Shown piece by piece: positions 17,476 to 26,906 of a stretch of DNA of 64,000 nt; position 1 is the stretch's first letter, and each line of letters opens with the position of its first letter. Location: NCBI RefSeq assembly GCF_900178005.1, contig NZ_FXBS01000005.1, forward strand, positions 124,001 through 188,000, written 5' to 3'. Under the pieces are notes generated by a model. That model was given only the letters and a program-made list of their open reading frames with translations. It ran no database searches and was not told the DNA's origin. Source of the DNA: Tuberibacillus sp. Marseille-P3662 (GTDB lineage Bacteria > Bacillota > Bacilli > Bacillales > Sporolactobacillaceae). Both the position numbers and the translations under genes were made by a program.

Positions 17476-18215
17476 AGCCGAACAATCTTGTGGCTCAGAT
17501 CGTTAGATGGATCTTTGTGCTCCTTGTCGTTGCCTTTTTTTTCTGGGCAATACAAAAAGGGTATTTCTCAAAAATTGTTAATGAACCAGATAGGTTTTTG
17601 GTTTTGCTAGGTCAACATTTAGGCATTGTTGGTTTGTCGTCACTTTCGGCGATTATTGTGGCTATTCCACTGGGCATTTTGATCACACGATCAAGCTTTC
17701 GTAAGCTAGAGTGGTTGATCATTAATATAGCTAATTTGGGCCAAACCATTCCAAGTCTGGCGGTGTTGGCTTTATCGATGGGGTTCTTAGGCTTGGGCTT
17801 TAAGCCTGCAGTATTCGCCTTATTTATCTATTCCATCCTGCCCATTCTTCGTAATACAGTAGCGGGGATTGATTCTATTGATGATAATGTGATTGATTCC
17901 GCTAAGGGTATGGGTTTTAAACCCTATCAAATCCTATTTCGTATCGAATTACCAAATGCTTCGTATTCCATCATCGCTGGCATACGGACGTCAATTGTCA
18001 TTAATGTCGGAACCGCAGCGCTTGCATTTTTAATTGGTGGTGGCGGTTTAGGAAGCTGGATTATCACAGGTATTAACTTGTTTGATAACTCTTATTTACT
18101 ATCGGGTGCCGTTCCAGTCACCTTGTTGGCGATTGCTGTTGACTATCTATTACGTTTTGTTGAATATATGATAGTTCCGAAGTCATTACGTCAATCATTA
18201 GCAGAAGCAAGCTAA
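17472..18215 (+). CDS. opuCD: osmoprotectant ABC transporter second permease
   Basis: A 247-residue permease with six predicted helices and an EAA loop (DSAKGMGFKPYQILFRIELPNASYS), paralogous to the first permease of the operon. The start overlaps the ATPase stop in an ATGA context. It has an N-terminal extra helix relative to the first permease. Confidence 0.9.
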   Translation: MKPNNLVAQIVRWIFVLLVVAFFFWAIQKGYFSKIVNEPDRFLVLLGQHLGIVGLSSLSAIIVAIPLGILITRSSFRKLEWLIINIANLGQTIPSLAVLALSMGFLGLGFKPAVFALFIYSILPILRNTVAGIDSIDDNVIDSAKGMGFKPYQILFRIELPNASYSIIAGIRTSIVINVGTAALAFLIGGGGLGSWIITGINLFDNSYLLSGAVPVTLLAIAVDYLLRFVEYMIVPKSLRQSLAEAS

Positions 18216-18230
18216 CCAAGGGGGATAAGC

Positions 18231-19151
18231 ATGAAAAAATATGTTTCGTTAGTCATGGTTGCAATACTTTCTATAGCTTTACTTGCTGCTTGCGGCAGCG
18301 ATAAAACATCAGGCAGTGGTGATAAGCATGTCACCATTGGTGCGAAAAATTATACTGAGCAATATTTGCTCTCCAAAATAACAGGTCTCTATTTGGAGGA
18401 TAACGGGTTCACTGTTGATGAAAAGAGTGATCTGGGAAGTACAGCTCTGCGGAAAGCTTTATTAAATGAACAAGTTGATTTTACGTGGGAATACACGGGG
18501 ACCGCCCTGGTGACTTATTTAAAACAAGATCCCATCGCCGATGCCCAAGAGTCCTTTGATGCTGTTAAGAAAATGGACAAGGAAAAAAATGATTTGGGTT
18601 GGATAAACTTGACCGATGTCAACAATACGTATGGTCTTATAATGACAGAAAAAGACGCTAAGGCATTAGGGATTAAGAGCATTAGTGATTTAGCGGCTTA
18701 TATTAACGATCATCCTGGCGAATTAACAATGGGTACGGATGCGGAATTCGCCAATCGTTCTGATGGCCTTAAGGGTGTTGAGAAAACCTATGGCTTTTCT
18801 TTTGGCCAAGACAATATCAAACAAATGAAAGCGGGTATTCAATATAAAGCATTAAAACAAGGTGAGATTGATGTGGCCATGTCATTTTCGACGGATTCAA
18901 GAATTGACGCTTTTAACTTAAGATTGTTAGAAGATGATAAGCAATTCTTCCCAGGTTATTATGCGGCTGTATCGATCAGACAACCGGTTCTTGATAAATA
19001 TCCTAAATTAAAGGATTTAACCGCTGATATTGCTGAGAAATTAGATTCTAAGACGATGAGAGAATTGAATTACAAAGTTGATATTGATGGGAAACAAGTT
19101 AAAGAAGTTGCAAAACAATGGCTTCTAGACAATGGCTTGTTAAGCAACTAA
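18231..19151 (+). CDS. opuCC: osmoprotectant-binding lipoprotein
   Basis: A 306-residue lipoprotein with lipobox LAAC near residue 18-21 and the OpuAC/OsmF-type features GAKNYTEQYLLSKI, DFTWEYTGT and MKAGIQYKALKQGEIDVAMSFSTD, which line the quaternary-amine pocket. It delivers betaine- or choline-type solutes to the OpuCB/CD permeases. Last gene of the operon, closed by a terminator. Confidence 0.93.
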   Translation: MKKYVSLVMVAILSIALLAACGSDKTSGSGDKHVTIGAKNYTEQYLLSKITGLYLEDNGFTVDEKSDLGSTALRKALLNEQVDFTWEYTGTALVTYLKQDPIADAQESFDAVKKMDKEKNDLGWINLTDVNNTYGLIMTEKDAKALGIKSISDLAAYINDHPGELTMGTDAEFANRSDGLKGVEKTYGFSFGQDNIKQMKAGIQYKALKQGEIDVAMSFSTDSRIDAFNLRLLEDDKQFFPGYYAAVSIRQPVLDKYPKLKDLTADIAEKLDSKTMRELNYKVDIDGKQVKEVAKQWLLDNGLLSN

Positions 19152-19164
19152 ATGTTGTATGACA

Positions 19165-19196
19165 AAGGCCGCTCCAGAATGGGGCGGCTTTTTGAA
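19165..19196 (+). terminator. terminator of the opuC operon
   Basis: GC-rich hairpin GCCGCTCC / GGGGCGGC (one G-T pair) followed by TTTTT. Confidence 0.85.
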
Positions 19197-19352
19197 TGCT
19201 TTTCTTTATTCAAACCCCATACTATTTTATTGTTTTCAAAATAACACTTAAATCCCACCATAAATAAAATTGAAAATATAACATAAGTTAGGATATCTGA
19301 GTTATTGATATTTCTTAATTTCAGGTTTGTTTTTAAAATTTAGAAAATAATG

Positions 19353-19400
19353 TTGCAACGGAGAATTGATTGTTGTATATTGATTGTGGAAACGATTTCA
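19353..19400 (+). promoter_or_regulatory. promoter with overlapping cre/LacI-type operator
   Basis: TTGCAA (19353-19358) and TATATT (19376-19381) are 17 bases apart. The palindrome TGGAAACGATTTCA (19387-19400) covers the expected transcription start and fits the CcpA cre consensus TGNNARCGNWWWCA. LacI-family proteins read the same kind of site, so it could be bound by CcpA, by the adjacent LacI regulator, or by both. Confidence 0.65.
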
Positions 19401-19499
19401 CATTAATCACAACTATAAGATGAACTAATCGCAATCCAAACGACCCAATATCATTCTATCCCATTATGAGTCGGGAGGTGTTCGCGGAAGGAGATTAAA

Positions 19500-20489
19500 T
19501 TGGCTACAATCGGTGATGTTGCAAAGTTAGCGGGTCTTTCTCGGACGACGGTTTCCAGAGTGATAAATCATCATCCTTATGTATCAGAAGAAAAAAAGGC
19601 GTTGGTCCGTCAAGCGATGAATGAGCTAAGTTATGTCCCGAATTCCATTGCTCAAAATTTGCGCAAACAGGTAACAAAAACGATCGCTGTACTGATCCCA
19701 AGAATATCCAATCCCTTTTTTAGTGTGATGGTGGAAGTTATGGAAAATGCTGCGGCGGAAAACGGTTATCAACTGGTCGTTTGTCAAACGATGTATAGTA
19801 AAGAGAGGGAACTTGTCTATCTTAATCTATTTAAAACAAAACAGTTTGATGGTGTCATTCTTGCTTCCATTGAAAATGATTGGAACGATATTCAGGATTA
19901 TACTCAGTATGGTCCTATTGTGATGTGCAATGAATATGATGATCGAGCTGAGGTGCCAATGATTCGTCTGAATCAATTTGAAGGCGGTTATATTGGGGCG
20001 AAACATCTCCTTGAAAGAGGTCATAATAAGATCGCCCATTCAAGAGGAAATCATCTGACAAACCTTACTCAGGACCGGAAAGACGGGTTTTTATATGCAT
20101 TAGAGGAATCAGGTCTTTCGAGTCATGATGACTGGATGTTTACAGGTGTTTCAAAAATTGAAGATGGCAGACAGTTGATGCGCAAAATTGTCCAAATGAA
20201 TCATTCACCAACGGCTATTTTTACCGGCAGTGATGAGGTTGCGGCAGGTATTATAAGAGAAGCCAAAGTTCTCAATGTTAAAATTCCAAATGACTTTGCT
20301 GTCGTGGGTTTTGATGACCAACCATTAGCGAGATTAATGGAGCCTACATTAACAACCATTTATCAACCTATTAAAACGATTAGTTATCAGACGATGGCAG
20401 CGATGTTCGATATGCTTAAAAATCCAGGAAAACTAGAACGGCAAACAATTGATCTGTCATTGCATCTCATTGTCAGGGAGTCAACCTAA
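19500..20489 (+). CDS. LacI-family transcription regulator
   Basis: A 329-residue repressor. Residues 1-60 are the LacI helix-turn-helix and hinge helix (TIGDVAKLAGLSRTTVSRVI, then VPNSIAQNLRK); residues 60-329 are a periplasmic-binding-protein-like sensor domain with IAVLIPRISNPFFSV and VVGFDDQPLARLMEPTL. It should sense a sugar or sugar phosphate and control the downstream ABC transporter operon, and probably itself through the palindrome upstream. Start is TTG with AAGGAG 6-7 bases upstream. Confidence 0.93.
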   Translation: MATIGDVAKLAGLSRTTVSRVINHHPYVSEEKKALVRQAMNELSYVPNSIAQNLRKQVTKTIAVLIPRISNPFFSVMVEVMENAAAENGYQLVVCQTMYSKERELVYLNLFKTKQFDGVILASIENDWNDIQDYTQYGPIVMCNEYDDRAEVPMIRLNQFEGGYIGAKHLLERGHNKIAHSRGNHLTNLTQDRKDGFLYALEESGLSSHDDWMFTGVSKIEDGRQLMRKIVQMNHSPTAIFTGSDEVAAGIIREAKVLNVKIPNDFAVVGFDDQPLARLMEPTLTTIYQPIKTISYQTMAAMFDMLKNPGKLERQTIDLSLHLIVREST

Positions 20490-20551
20490 TGGTGACGATC
20501 AAAGCAAATTTTTTAAAAATGTGGAATCGATTTCATAAAGGAGGCATAACG

Positions 20552-21859
20552 ATGGTTAAAAAAGTAAAATTCCTTTCAATTATTTTGGCAGTCGTATTAG
20601 CCCTTTCCGCTTGTAGCTCAAGCAATTCATCTGGGAGTGAAGGCAACGGGGAAGGCGCATCAACGGAAAACTCAGGTGATCAGAAAAAGGTCAAGATTGT
20701 TTATGCAGGTGGTAAAGATGTCACTTCAGCTACTGCCAAAACCATCAAGGCATTTGAAGAGTCTCACCCAAATATTACAGTAGAATTTCGGGAAATGCCT
20801 AGTGACAGCGGCAAACAGCATGATGCCTACGTCACGCAATTAAATGCCAAATCATCAAAGATTGATGTCTTTGAGATGGATGTTGTTTGGCCAGCTGAAT
20901 TTGCACAGGCGGGTTATACGCTTCCACTCGATCGTTTTATTAAGCAAGATAATATCAATTTAGATCGATATAACCAAGGAGCATTATCCGCAGCTAAATT
21001 TAATGGGAAAATATGGGCGCTACCGAAATTTATCGATGCAGGGATGATGTTTTATCGCACAGACTTCGTAAAAGAAGTACCTCAGACGTGGGATCAACTC
21101 ATCGCTAAGGCGAAAAAATTACAAGGTAAAAAGGGCATGGATTACGGCTATGTTATGCAAGCGAAGCAATATGAAGGGCTTGTAACTAATGCAGTGGAAT
21201 TTATTGCAGCTTACGGCGGACAAATCATTGACGAAAACGGTAATGTCGTTGTTAACAGTCCGGATACGATACAAGGATTAAAGAAAATGGTTCAGGTCGC
21301 AACTTCCGATTTTGTACCTGGAAATGTAACGACCTTTACAGAGATTGAATCGAACATCGCGTTTATCGAAGGTGAATCACCATTTGTTCGTAACTGGCCA
21401 TATCAATGGTCCACAGCTAATAATAAAGAGAAGTCAGAGATAGCCGGCAATGTCGGTGTTGCACCACTTCCTGCTGGAGACGCAGGTCATGCAGCAGCAT
21501 TAGGTGGCTGGATGGCAGGCATCAACAAGTATTCTGAGCATAAGAAAGCTGCATGGGAGTTTTTGAAATTCATGACTGGGCCAAAAGGGCAGAAAATTGA
21601 TGCCATTTACGGTGGTCATGCACCAACTATTCTGTCTTTATATGAGGATGAAGAGGTCATTAAGGCTAATCCATATTTCAAAAAGGGAGGATTTCAAAAG
21701 GCTTTAGAAAGTGCAGTATCACGTCCTGTTGTGCCAAATTATCAAGAGGTATCCCAAATTATCCAAACCAATGTTTCCGAAGCCATCTCTGGTGCAGCAA
21801 CAGTCAAAGAGGCGGCCAAAAACATGGAAAAGGAACTCAAAGCAGCAGTAGGTAAATAA
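20552..21859 (+). CDS. sugar ABC transporter binding lipoprotein (family 1)
   Basis: A 435-residue extracellular binding protein. The signal peptide ends in lipobox LSAC near residue 20, followed by a Ser/Gly/Glu/Asn-rich linker. The mature part follows the maltose/trehalose-binding plan: KVKIVYAGGKDVTSATAKTI, an IDVFEMDVVWPAEFAQAGY segment, GKIWALPKFIDAGMMFYR, and FVRNWPYQW. ATG 20552 follows an AAAGGAGG site; an upstream in-frame start is unlikely. The substrate is probably a disaccharide or other glycoside. Confidence 0.92.
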   Translation: MVKKVKFLSIILAVVLALSACSSSNSSGSEGNGEGASTENSGDQKKVKIVYAGGKDVTSATAKTIKAFEESHPNITVEFREMPSDSGKQHDAYVTQLNAKSSKIDVFEMDVVWPAEFAQAGYTLPLDRFIKQDNINLDRYNQGALSAAKFNGKIWALPKFIDAGMMFYRTDFVKEVPQTWDQLIAKAKKLQGKKGMDYGYVMQAKQYEGLVTNAVEFIAAYGGQIIDENGNVVVNSPDTIQGLKKMVQVATSDFVPGNVTTFTEIESNIAFIEGESPFVRNWPYQWSTANNKEKSEIAGNVGVAPLPAGDAGHAAALGGWMAGINKYSEHKKAAWEFLKFMTGPKGQKIDAIYGGHAPTILSLYEDEEVIKANPYFKKGGFQKALESAVSRPVVPNYQEVSQIIQTNVSEAISGAATVKEAAKNMEKELKAAVGK

Positions 21860-21867
21860 TAGGCCGT

Positions 21868-21907
21868 ACATTAGCCTTCTATTAGGTAGGAGGCTAATGT
21901 CCTTTTT
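21868..21907 (+). terminator. intercistronic hairpin after the binding-protein gene
   Basis: ACATTAGCCT / AGGCTAATGT arms with a 13-base loop followed by CCTTTTTG. Such hairpins cause partial termination or protect the transcript, so that the binding protein is made in excess over the permeases. Confidence 0.65.
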
Positions 21908-21925
21908 GAAAAGGAGGTACCAAAG

Positions 21926-23248
21926 ATGAGGAATGACAATAAACCACCGAAAAAACGTAAGATAGGAGGATCTGACAGGAACGCGGCTTGGTTGCTGATT
22001 GCACCATCTCTGATCCTTATCCTTGCGATATCCATATATCCTGTCCTTCAATCGTTTTATTTTAGTTTGTTTGATTTGCAACTGAATACGCCCACAAAGT
22101 CATCAACACATTTAAAATACAATATTCAACTGGATCAGTACTTAAAATATTATCCCTTTTTAGAAGATGAACTCACAAATGAAATAAGTGAAGTAGATGA
22201 ACCGTTGAAAGGCAAACTCACTGATATTAAAAAAGACTTAACGGCACTTAATAAACAAATTCGCGATGACTCAGAAGGTGCCTATGAAAAAGTTAATCAA
22301 ACCCTAAATAATTACGAAACCCCATCTCAAGAATTGGCAACGGTTGAAATAAGTAATGAAATGGCCAACCAATTTACCCAAAGAATTGCCAGTATTAATA
22401 AAAGATTAACAGGCATTGAAAATAGAGAGGCCCTTTCAAATGCCAAGGAACTAATTGGTCTTGCTGATGGTCTACGTGGTGCAGTGATTGAACCCAACTT
22501 TATCGGTTTTGAACATTACGCTAATCAATTAACGAACCCAAGGATGTGGTCGTCATTATGGAATACAGTTGTATTTACCGTCCTTTCAGTTTTCTTTGAA
22601 TTTGTGCTTGGTTTCGCAATAGCCCTTTTAATTAATAAAGTGTTCATTGGTAGGGGAATGGTTCGGGCAACTGTGCTTATTCCATGGGCGATTCCCACAG
22701 CTGTATCGGCGATGATGTGGAAATTTCTTTATGATGGTCAGAATGGTATCATCGCGAAGTTTTTTACGGAAATTGGGTTGATCGATAGCATGGGTTCCCT
22801 ACTCACGACCGATGCGGGAGCCATGTTTGCTGTTGTTTTAGCAGACGTGTGGAAAACAACGCCTTATATAGCTTTGCTATTATTGGCCGGTTTGCAGGTG
22901 ATCCCGAGATCGCTTTATGAGGCATCAGCTATTGATGGTGCAGGTAAGTGGAAGCAATTTATTAGCGTCACCTTACCGCTGATGAAGTCAAGTATTCTAG
23001 TTGCTCTGTTGTTCCGTACATTAGATGCCTTTCGCGTGTTTGACTTGGTTTATATTCTTACTGGAGGTGGACCTGCGAACGCGACTGAAACTATTTCAGG
23101 TTATGCCTATGAAATTATGTTTTCCCAAACAAACTTTGGAGCAGGATCTGCTATATCCGTTATAGTGTTTATTTGTGTTGCGATCATATCAATTATATAT
23201 GTCAAACTGCTTGGTTCCGACCTGTTACCGGAAGGCTCGAAAAAATAA
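21926..23248 (+). CDS. sugar ABC transporter permease, MalF-like, with large insertion
   Basis: A 440-residue permease, about 140 longer than usual Gram-positive sugar permeases. Helix 1 lies near residues 23-45. Residues about 52-190 form a charged, Leu/Asn/Lys/Glu-rich helical segment (likely coiled coil) outside the membrane. Then come five further helices with the EAA loop EASAIDGAGKWKQF near residue 330 and VFDLVYILTGGGP. The insertion sits where Escherichia coli MalF has its P2 loop, but its sequence looks unrelated. It partners the next permease. Start ATG follows AAAGGAGG. Confidence 0.9.
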   Translation: MRNDNKPPKKRKIGGSDRNAAWLLIAPSLILILAISIYPVLQSFYFSLFDLQLNTPTKSSTHLKYNIQLDQYLKYYPFLEDELTNEISEVDEPLKGKLTDIKKDLTALNKQIRDDSEGAYEKVNQTLNNYETPSQELATVEISNEMANQFTQRIASINKRLTGIENREALSNAKELIGLADGLRGAVIEPNFIGFEHYANQLTNPRMWSSLWNTVVFTVLSVFFEFVLGFAIALLINKVFIGRGMVRATVLIPWAIPTAVSAMMWKFLYDGQNGIIAKFFTEIGLIDSMGSLLTTDAGAMFAVVLADVWKTTPYIALLLLAGLQVIPRSLYEASAIDGAGKWKQFISVTLPLMKSSILVALLFRTLDAFRVFDLVYILTGGGPANATETISGYAYEIMFSQTNFGAGSAISVIVFICVAIISIIYVKLLGSDLLPEGSKK

Positions 23249-23261
23249 GGAGGGGATGAAC

Positions 23262-24089
23262 ATGGAAAGGAAAGCTGGCCCATTTTTCTATATATTTCTT
23301 GTTACTTTTATTTTTGTTGTAATGTTTCCATTTATTTGGGTGTTTCTAAGTTCAATTAAACCTCCTTCAGAACTGTTCGGGGCAGAGGCTTTTAATTGGT
23401 TTACAGATCACCCATCTTTAAAAAATTACGCTTCAGTTTTTTTTGATCACCCGTTTTTAACGTATTTGAAAAATAGTTTCATCGTTTCATCGGTGACCAC
23501 CATTTATACTGTTTTTATTGCCTCGTTTGCGGCTTATGCCATTGCACGTCTAGAATTTCGCGGAAAAGCTGTGATTTTGGGTCTTGTCTTATCAGTTTCA
23601 ATGTTTCCACAAATCGCAACGTTGTCACCGATTTATATTATTTTGAAAAACTTAGGGCTAACGAATAGTTATCTTGGTTTGATTATTCCTTATACGACGA
23701 TTACGCTTCCTTTATCGATCTGGATTTTAGTGACCTTTTTTAAAAAAATACCGCATGATCTTGAGGAAGCAGCGAAAATTGATGGTGCTTCTCTTATGCA
23801 GACGTACTGGCGAATTATTTTTCCATTGGCTGTTCCGGGTATTTTTACAACCGCCATTCTTGCCTTTATCGCCGCATGGAATGAATTCCTATATGCATTA
23901 ACAATCAATACCGTCCAGGAGTATAAAACCGTGCCGGTTGGCATCGCCATGTTTCAGGGGCAGTACACGATTCCATGGGGTGAAATTAGTGCGGCTACAG
24001 TGATCGTTACGATACCACTTGTCATTATGGTGTTAATCTTCCAGAAACGCATTGTTTCAGGTTTGACATCCGGTTCGGTCAAAGAATAA
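23262..24089 (+). CDS. sugar ABC transporter permease, MalG-like
   Basis: A 275-residue permease with six predicted helices. The family EAA loop is EEAAKIDGASLMQTYWRII, followed by PLAVPGIFTTAILAFIAAWNEFLYAL, typical of MalG-type subunits. ATG 23262 lies 7 bases after AAGGAGGGG and 13 bases after the MalF-like gene. No ATPase is encoded in this operon, so a shared MsmX-type ATPase from elsewhere is expected. Confidence 0.92.
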   Translation: MERKAGPFFYIFLVTFIFVVMFPFIWVFLSSIKPPSELFGAEAFNWFTDHPSLKNYASVFFDHPFLTYLKNSFIVSSVTTIYTVFIASFAAYAIARLEFRGKAVILGLVLSVSMFPQIATLSPIYIILKNLGLTNSYLGLIIPYTTITLPLSIWILVTFFKKIPHDLEEAAKIDGASLMQTYWRIIFPLAVPGIFTTAILAFIAAWNEFLYALTINTVQEYKTVPVGIAMFQGQYTIPWGEISAATVIVTIPLVIMVLIFQKRIVSGLTSGSVKE

Positions 24090-24110
24090 ATAGAAGAGGA
24101 GAGTTATAGA

Positions 24111-24833
24111 ATGAACATTACAGTATGGAATGAAAATCGTCATGAACAATCGAATCCAAAAGTTAGAGAGGTTTATCCTGAAGGCATTCATGGTGCGATA
24201 GCGGGCTTTTTGAAGGAAGCAGGATTTGGTGTTCGGACGGCGACACTTGATGAGCCGGAGCATGGTTTGACAGATGACGTATTGAGTCTGACTGACGTTT
24301 TGATATGGTGGGGACATCAAGCGCATGATGATGTCCATGATGATGTTGTCGCTAAAGTTCAGCAGCGCGTACTTGATGGCATGGGATTGATTGTCTTGCA
24401 TTCCGGTCATTTTTCAAAGATTTTCCGGACATTAATGGGGACGTCTTGTGACTTAAAATGGCGTGAAGCTGATGAAAAGGAACGGATGTGGGTCGTTAAT
24501 CCAAGTCATCCGATTGTTGACGGCATCGGGGAAACCATTGAATTAGATAAAGAAGAGATGTATGGCGAACACTTTGATATTCCGGTCCCTGATGAGTTGG
24601 TATTTGTCAGTTGGTTTGAAGGTGGCGAGGTCTTCCGCAGTGGGTGCACTTATAGACGTGGTTTAGGAAAAGTTTTTTACTTCCGGCCGGGTCATGAAAC
24701 ATATCCGACGTACCATCATTCGGAAATTCAAAGCGTGATCACCAATGCGGTTCGCTGGGCAGAGCCAACGACACGTCCACAACCGATTCGCGGGAACGCC
24801 AAGCCATTAGAAACAATTGCTGAGAAGGAATAG
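24111..24833 (+). CDS. thuA: ThuA-family protein
   Basis: A 240-residue ThuA-like protein with a class-I amidotransferase-like fold. Visible: [11 protein letters not shown] at the N-terminus, [34 protein letters not shown] (the position of the usual nucleophile loop, here with a histidine) and the C-terminal [15 protein letters not shown]. ThuA with ThuB acts on trehalose and related disaccharides in rhizobia, where recent work links it to 3-keto sugars. In this operon it lies between transport genes and oxidoreductases, which supports a role in glycoside breakdown. Confidence 0.9.
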   Translation: MNITVWNENRHEQSNPKVREVYPEGIHGAIAGFLKEAGFGVRTATLDEPEHGLTDDVLSLTDVLIWWGHQAHDDVHDDVVAKVQQRVLDGMGLIVLHSGHFSKIFRTLMGTSCDLKWREADEKERMWVVNPSHPIVDGIGETIELDKEEMYGEHFDIPVPDELVFVSWFEGGEVFRSGCTYRRGLGKVFYFRPGHETYPTYHHSEIQSVITNAVRWAEPTTRPQPIRGNAKPLETIAEKE

Positions 24834-24865
24834 TTGAAGATATACAGAGAAGGAGATGGTGATCC

Positions 24866-25888
24866 ATGCAATTAAATATAGGTGTTGTCGGAAACGGAAG
24901 CATAGCTAAACATCGTCACTTACCAGAATATCACGCCAATGAGCAGGTGAATATTGTTGCTGTTTGTGATGTTATTGAAGAACGGGCCGCCGCTATGGCT
25001 GAGAACTATGGTGCTAAGGCCTACACGGACTACAAAAAGCTACTAGCTGATAACAACGTTGATGCTGTTAGTATTTGCTTGCCCAATTATTTGCATGCAC
25101 CAGTTACGATTGATGCTTTAAACGCCGGTAAGCATGTGCTCTGTGAAAAACCGATGGCAACGTCGGAGCAAGAAGCCCATGATATGATGCAAGCAGCCGA
25201 AAAGAACGGTAAAAAGCTCATGATTGCCCATAATCAACGGTTTGTGCCATCTCATGTTACAGCGAAACGGCTTATTGAAAACGGTGATATAGGTAAGGTA
25301 TATAGCTTTCGGACCACCTTTGGCCATGGTGGCCCTGAAGATTGGAGTATTGACGGTAAGGAGAGTTGGTTTTTCAATAAACATGAGGCTTTTATCGGTG
25401 CCATGGGTGACCTGGGCGTGCACAAATCGGATTTGATTCGGAATTTGCTCGGTCAAGAAGTCATTGAAGTTTCAGCGATGGTGGAAACGAGCGCCAAGTC
25501 CAATACCAATGTTGATGATAATGCTGTTTGCGTGCTCAAAATGGAAAACGGCGTTATCGGGACTTTAACAGCCAGCTGGTCCTATGTGTCCCGAGAAGAC
25601 AATTCGACTATTATTTATGGGGAAAAAGGCATTATACGGCTTGAGGATGATCCAGATTATTCGTTGATTGTTCAATATAAAGATGGTGAAACCGTCAATT
25701 ATCAGTTAGGACAAATTCAATTCAATGATAACGATGGGCAATCGGATTCCCATGTCATTGAGCAATTTGTTGATTACGTGTTGAATGGGGGACCATCGCC
25801 CGTGTCAGGAGATGAAGGTAAGAAGTCACTTGAAGTGATTCTAGCTGCCTTAAAGTCCAATGAAACGAAACAATTTGTGCAAATTTAG
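24866..25888 (+). CDS. Gfo/Idh/MocA oxidoreductase (ThuB-like)
   Basis: A 340-residue NAD(P)-dependent sugar dehydrogenase. N-terminal Rossmann motif GVVGNGSIAKHRHLPEY, CEKPMATS with the conserved lysine near residue 96, and in the substrate domain GAMGDLGVHKSDL with the catalytic Asp-x-x-x-His pair. It probably oxidises a glycoside hydroxyl, perhaps at C3, or reduces the keto form. It lies between thuA and a TIM-barrel isomerase gene. Confidence 0.92.
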   Translation: MQLNIGVVGNGSIAKHRHLPEYHANEQVNIVAVCDVIEERAAAMAENYGAKAYTDYKKLLADNNVDAVSICLPNYLHAPVTIDALNAGKHVLCEKPMATSEQEAHDMMQAAEKNGKKLMIAHNQRFVPSHVTAKRLIENGDIGKVYSFRTTFGHGGPEDWSIDGKESWFFNKHEAFIGAMGDLGVHKSDLIRNLLGQEVIEVSAMVETSAKSNTNVDDNAVCVLKMENGVIGTLTASWSYVSREDNSTIIYGEKGIIRLEDDPDYSLIVQYKDGETVNYQLGQIQFNDNDGQSDSHVIEQFVDYVLNGGPSPVSGDEGKKSLEVILAALKSNETKQFVQI

Positions 25889-25922
25889 TTAATTCCCAAT
25901 CAATGTGAAAGGTTGTGAAACT

Positions 25923-26891
25923 ATGAAACTAGGTGTATTCACTGTTTTATTTTCCGATAAAAGCTTTGAGGAGATGCTTGACCATGTGAAGGCTGCTGGC
26001 CTTGATGCTGTAGAAATCGGCACAGGTGGCAATCCTGGCGAAGCTCATTGTCCCCTCGATGAATTACTTGAAAGTGAAGACAAACGAAAGAAGTACCTTG
26101 ACGCTGTACATTCCAGAGGATTGACCATCAGTGCGTTCAGTTGTCATGCCAATCCCATCTCACCTGATCCCAATTATGCTAAGGAATCGCATGAAACTTT
26201 CGTTAAAACGGTTCAATTGGCTGAACTTCTGGGTGTTACCGTCGTTAATTGTTTTTCAGGAACAGCAGGTGACCATGAAGGGGCGAAATATCCGAATTGG
26301 CCAGTGTCCCCTTGGCCCAATGAATATAGTGAAGTGCTCAAATGGCAATGGGAAGAAAAACTCGTTCCCTACTGGAAGAAATGGGGACAATACGCTAAGG
26401 ATCATAATGTCAAAATTGGACTCGAACTCCATGGCGGATTTTTAGTCCATACGCCGTACACGATATTAAAGTTACGCGAGGAAACTTGTGATGCTGTCGG
26501 TGCGAATCTTGATCCAAGTCACTTATGGTGGCAAGGGATTGAACCTGTGGGTGCGATTAAGATTTTAGGTCAAGCTGGTGCGCTTCATCACTTCCACGCG
26601 AAAGATACTTACATTGATCAAGATAATGTGAATATGTATGGTTTAACGGATATGCAGCCATACGACAAGGTGCAGACAAGGGCTTGGACGTTCAGATCCG
26701 TCGGCTGCGGACATAGTGTTCAGGAATGGTCTGATATGATGAGCGCACTAAGAACTTATGGCTATGATTATGCCGTGAGTATTGAACATGAGGATCCACT
26801 GATGTCCATTGATGAAGGATTCAATCGTGCTGTCAATAACTTGCAATCCGTATTAATCAGGGATAAACCTGCCGATATGTGGTGGGTCTAG
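25923..26891 (+). CDS. sugar phosphate isomerase/epimerase family TIM-barrel protein
   Basis: A 322-residue xylose-isomerase-like (AP endonuclease 2 fold) protein. Metal and catalytic residues are visible in IGLELHGGF (Glu), NLDPSHLWWQG (Asp, His), HHFHAKDT (His, Asp) and AVSIEHEDP (Glu). Relatives include sugar epimerases and 3-keto-glycoside hydrolases. ATG 25923 is preferred, 10 bases after AAAGG; GTG 25905 is upstream in frame. The neighbouring Gfo/Idh/MocA genes on both sides favour a keto-sugar substrate. Confidence 0.88.
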   Translation: MKLGVFTVLFSDKSFEEMLDHVKAAGLDAVEIGTGGNPGEAHCPLDELLESEDKRKKYLDAVHSRGLTISAFSCHANPISPDPNYAKESHETFVKTVQLAELLGVTVVNCFSGTAGDHEGAKYPNWPVSPWPNEYSEVLKWQWEEKLVPYWKKWGQYAKDHNVKIGLELHGGFLVHTPYTILKLREETCDAVGANLDPSHLWWQGIEPVGAIKILGQAGALHHFHAKDTYIDQDNVNMYGLTDMQPYDKVQTRAWTFRSVGCGHSVQEWSDMMSALRTYGYDYAVSIEHEDPLMSIDEGFNRAVNNLQSVLIRDKPADMWWV

Positions 26892-26906
26892 TAAGGGGGA
26901 AATGAC

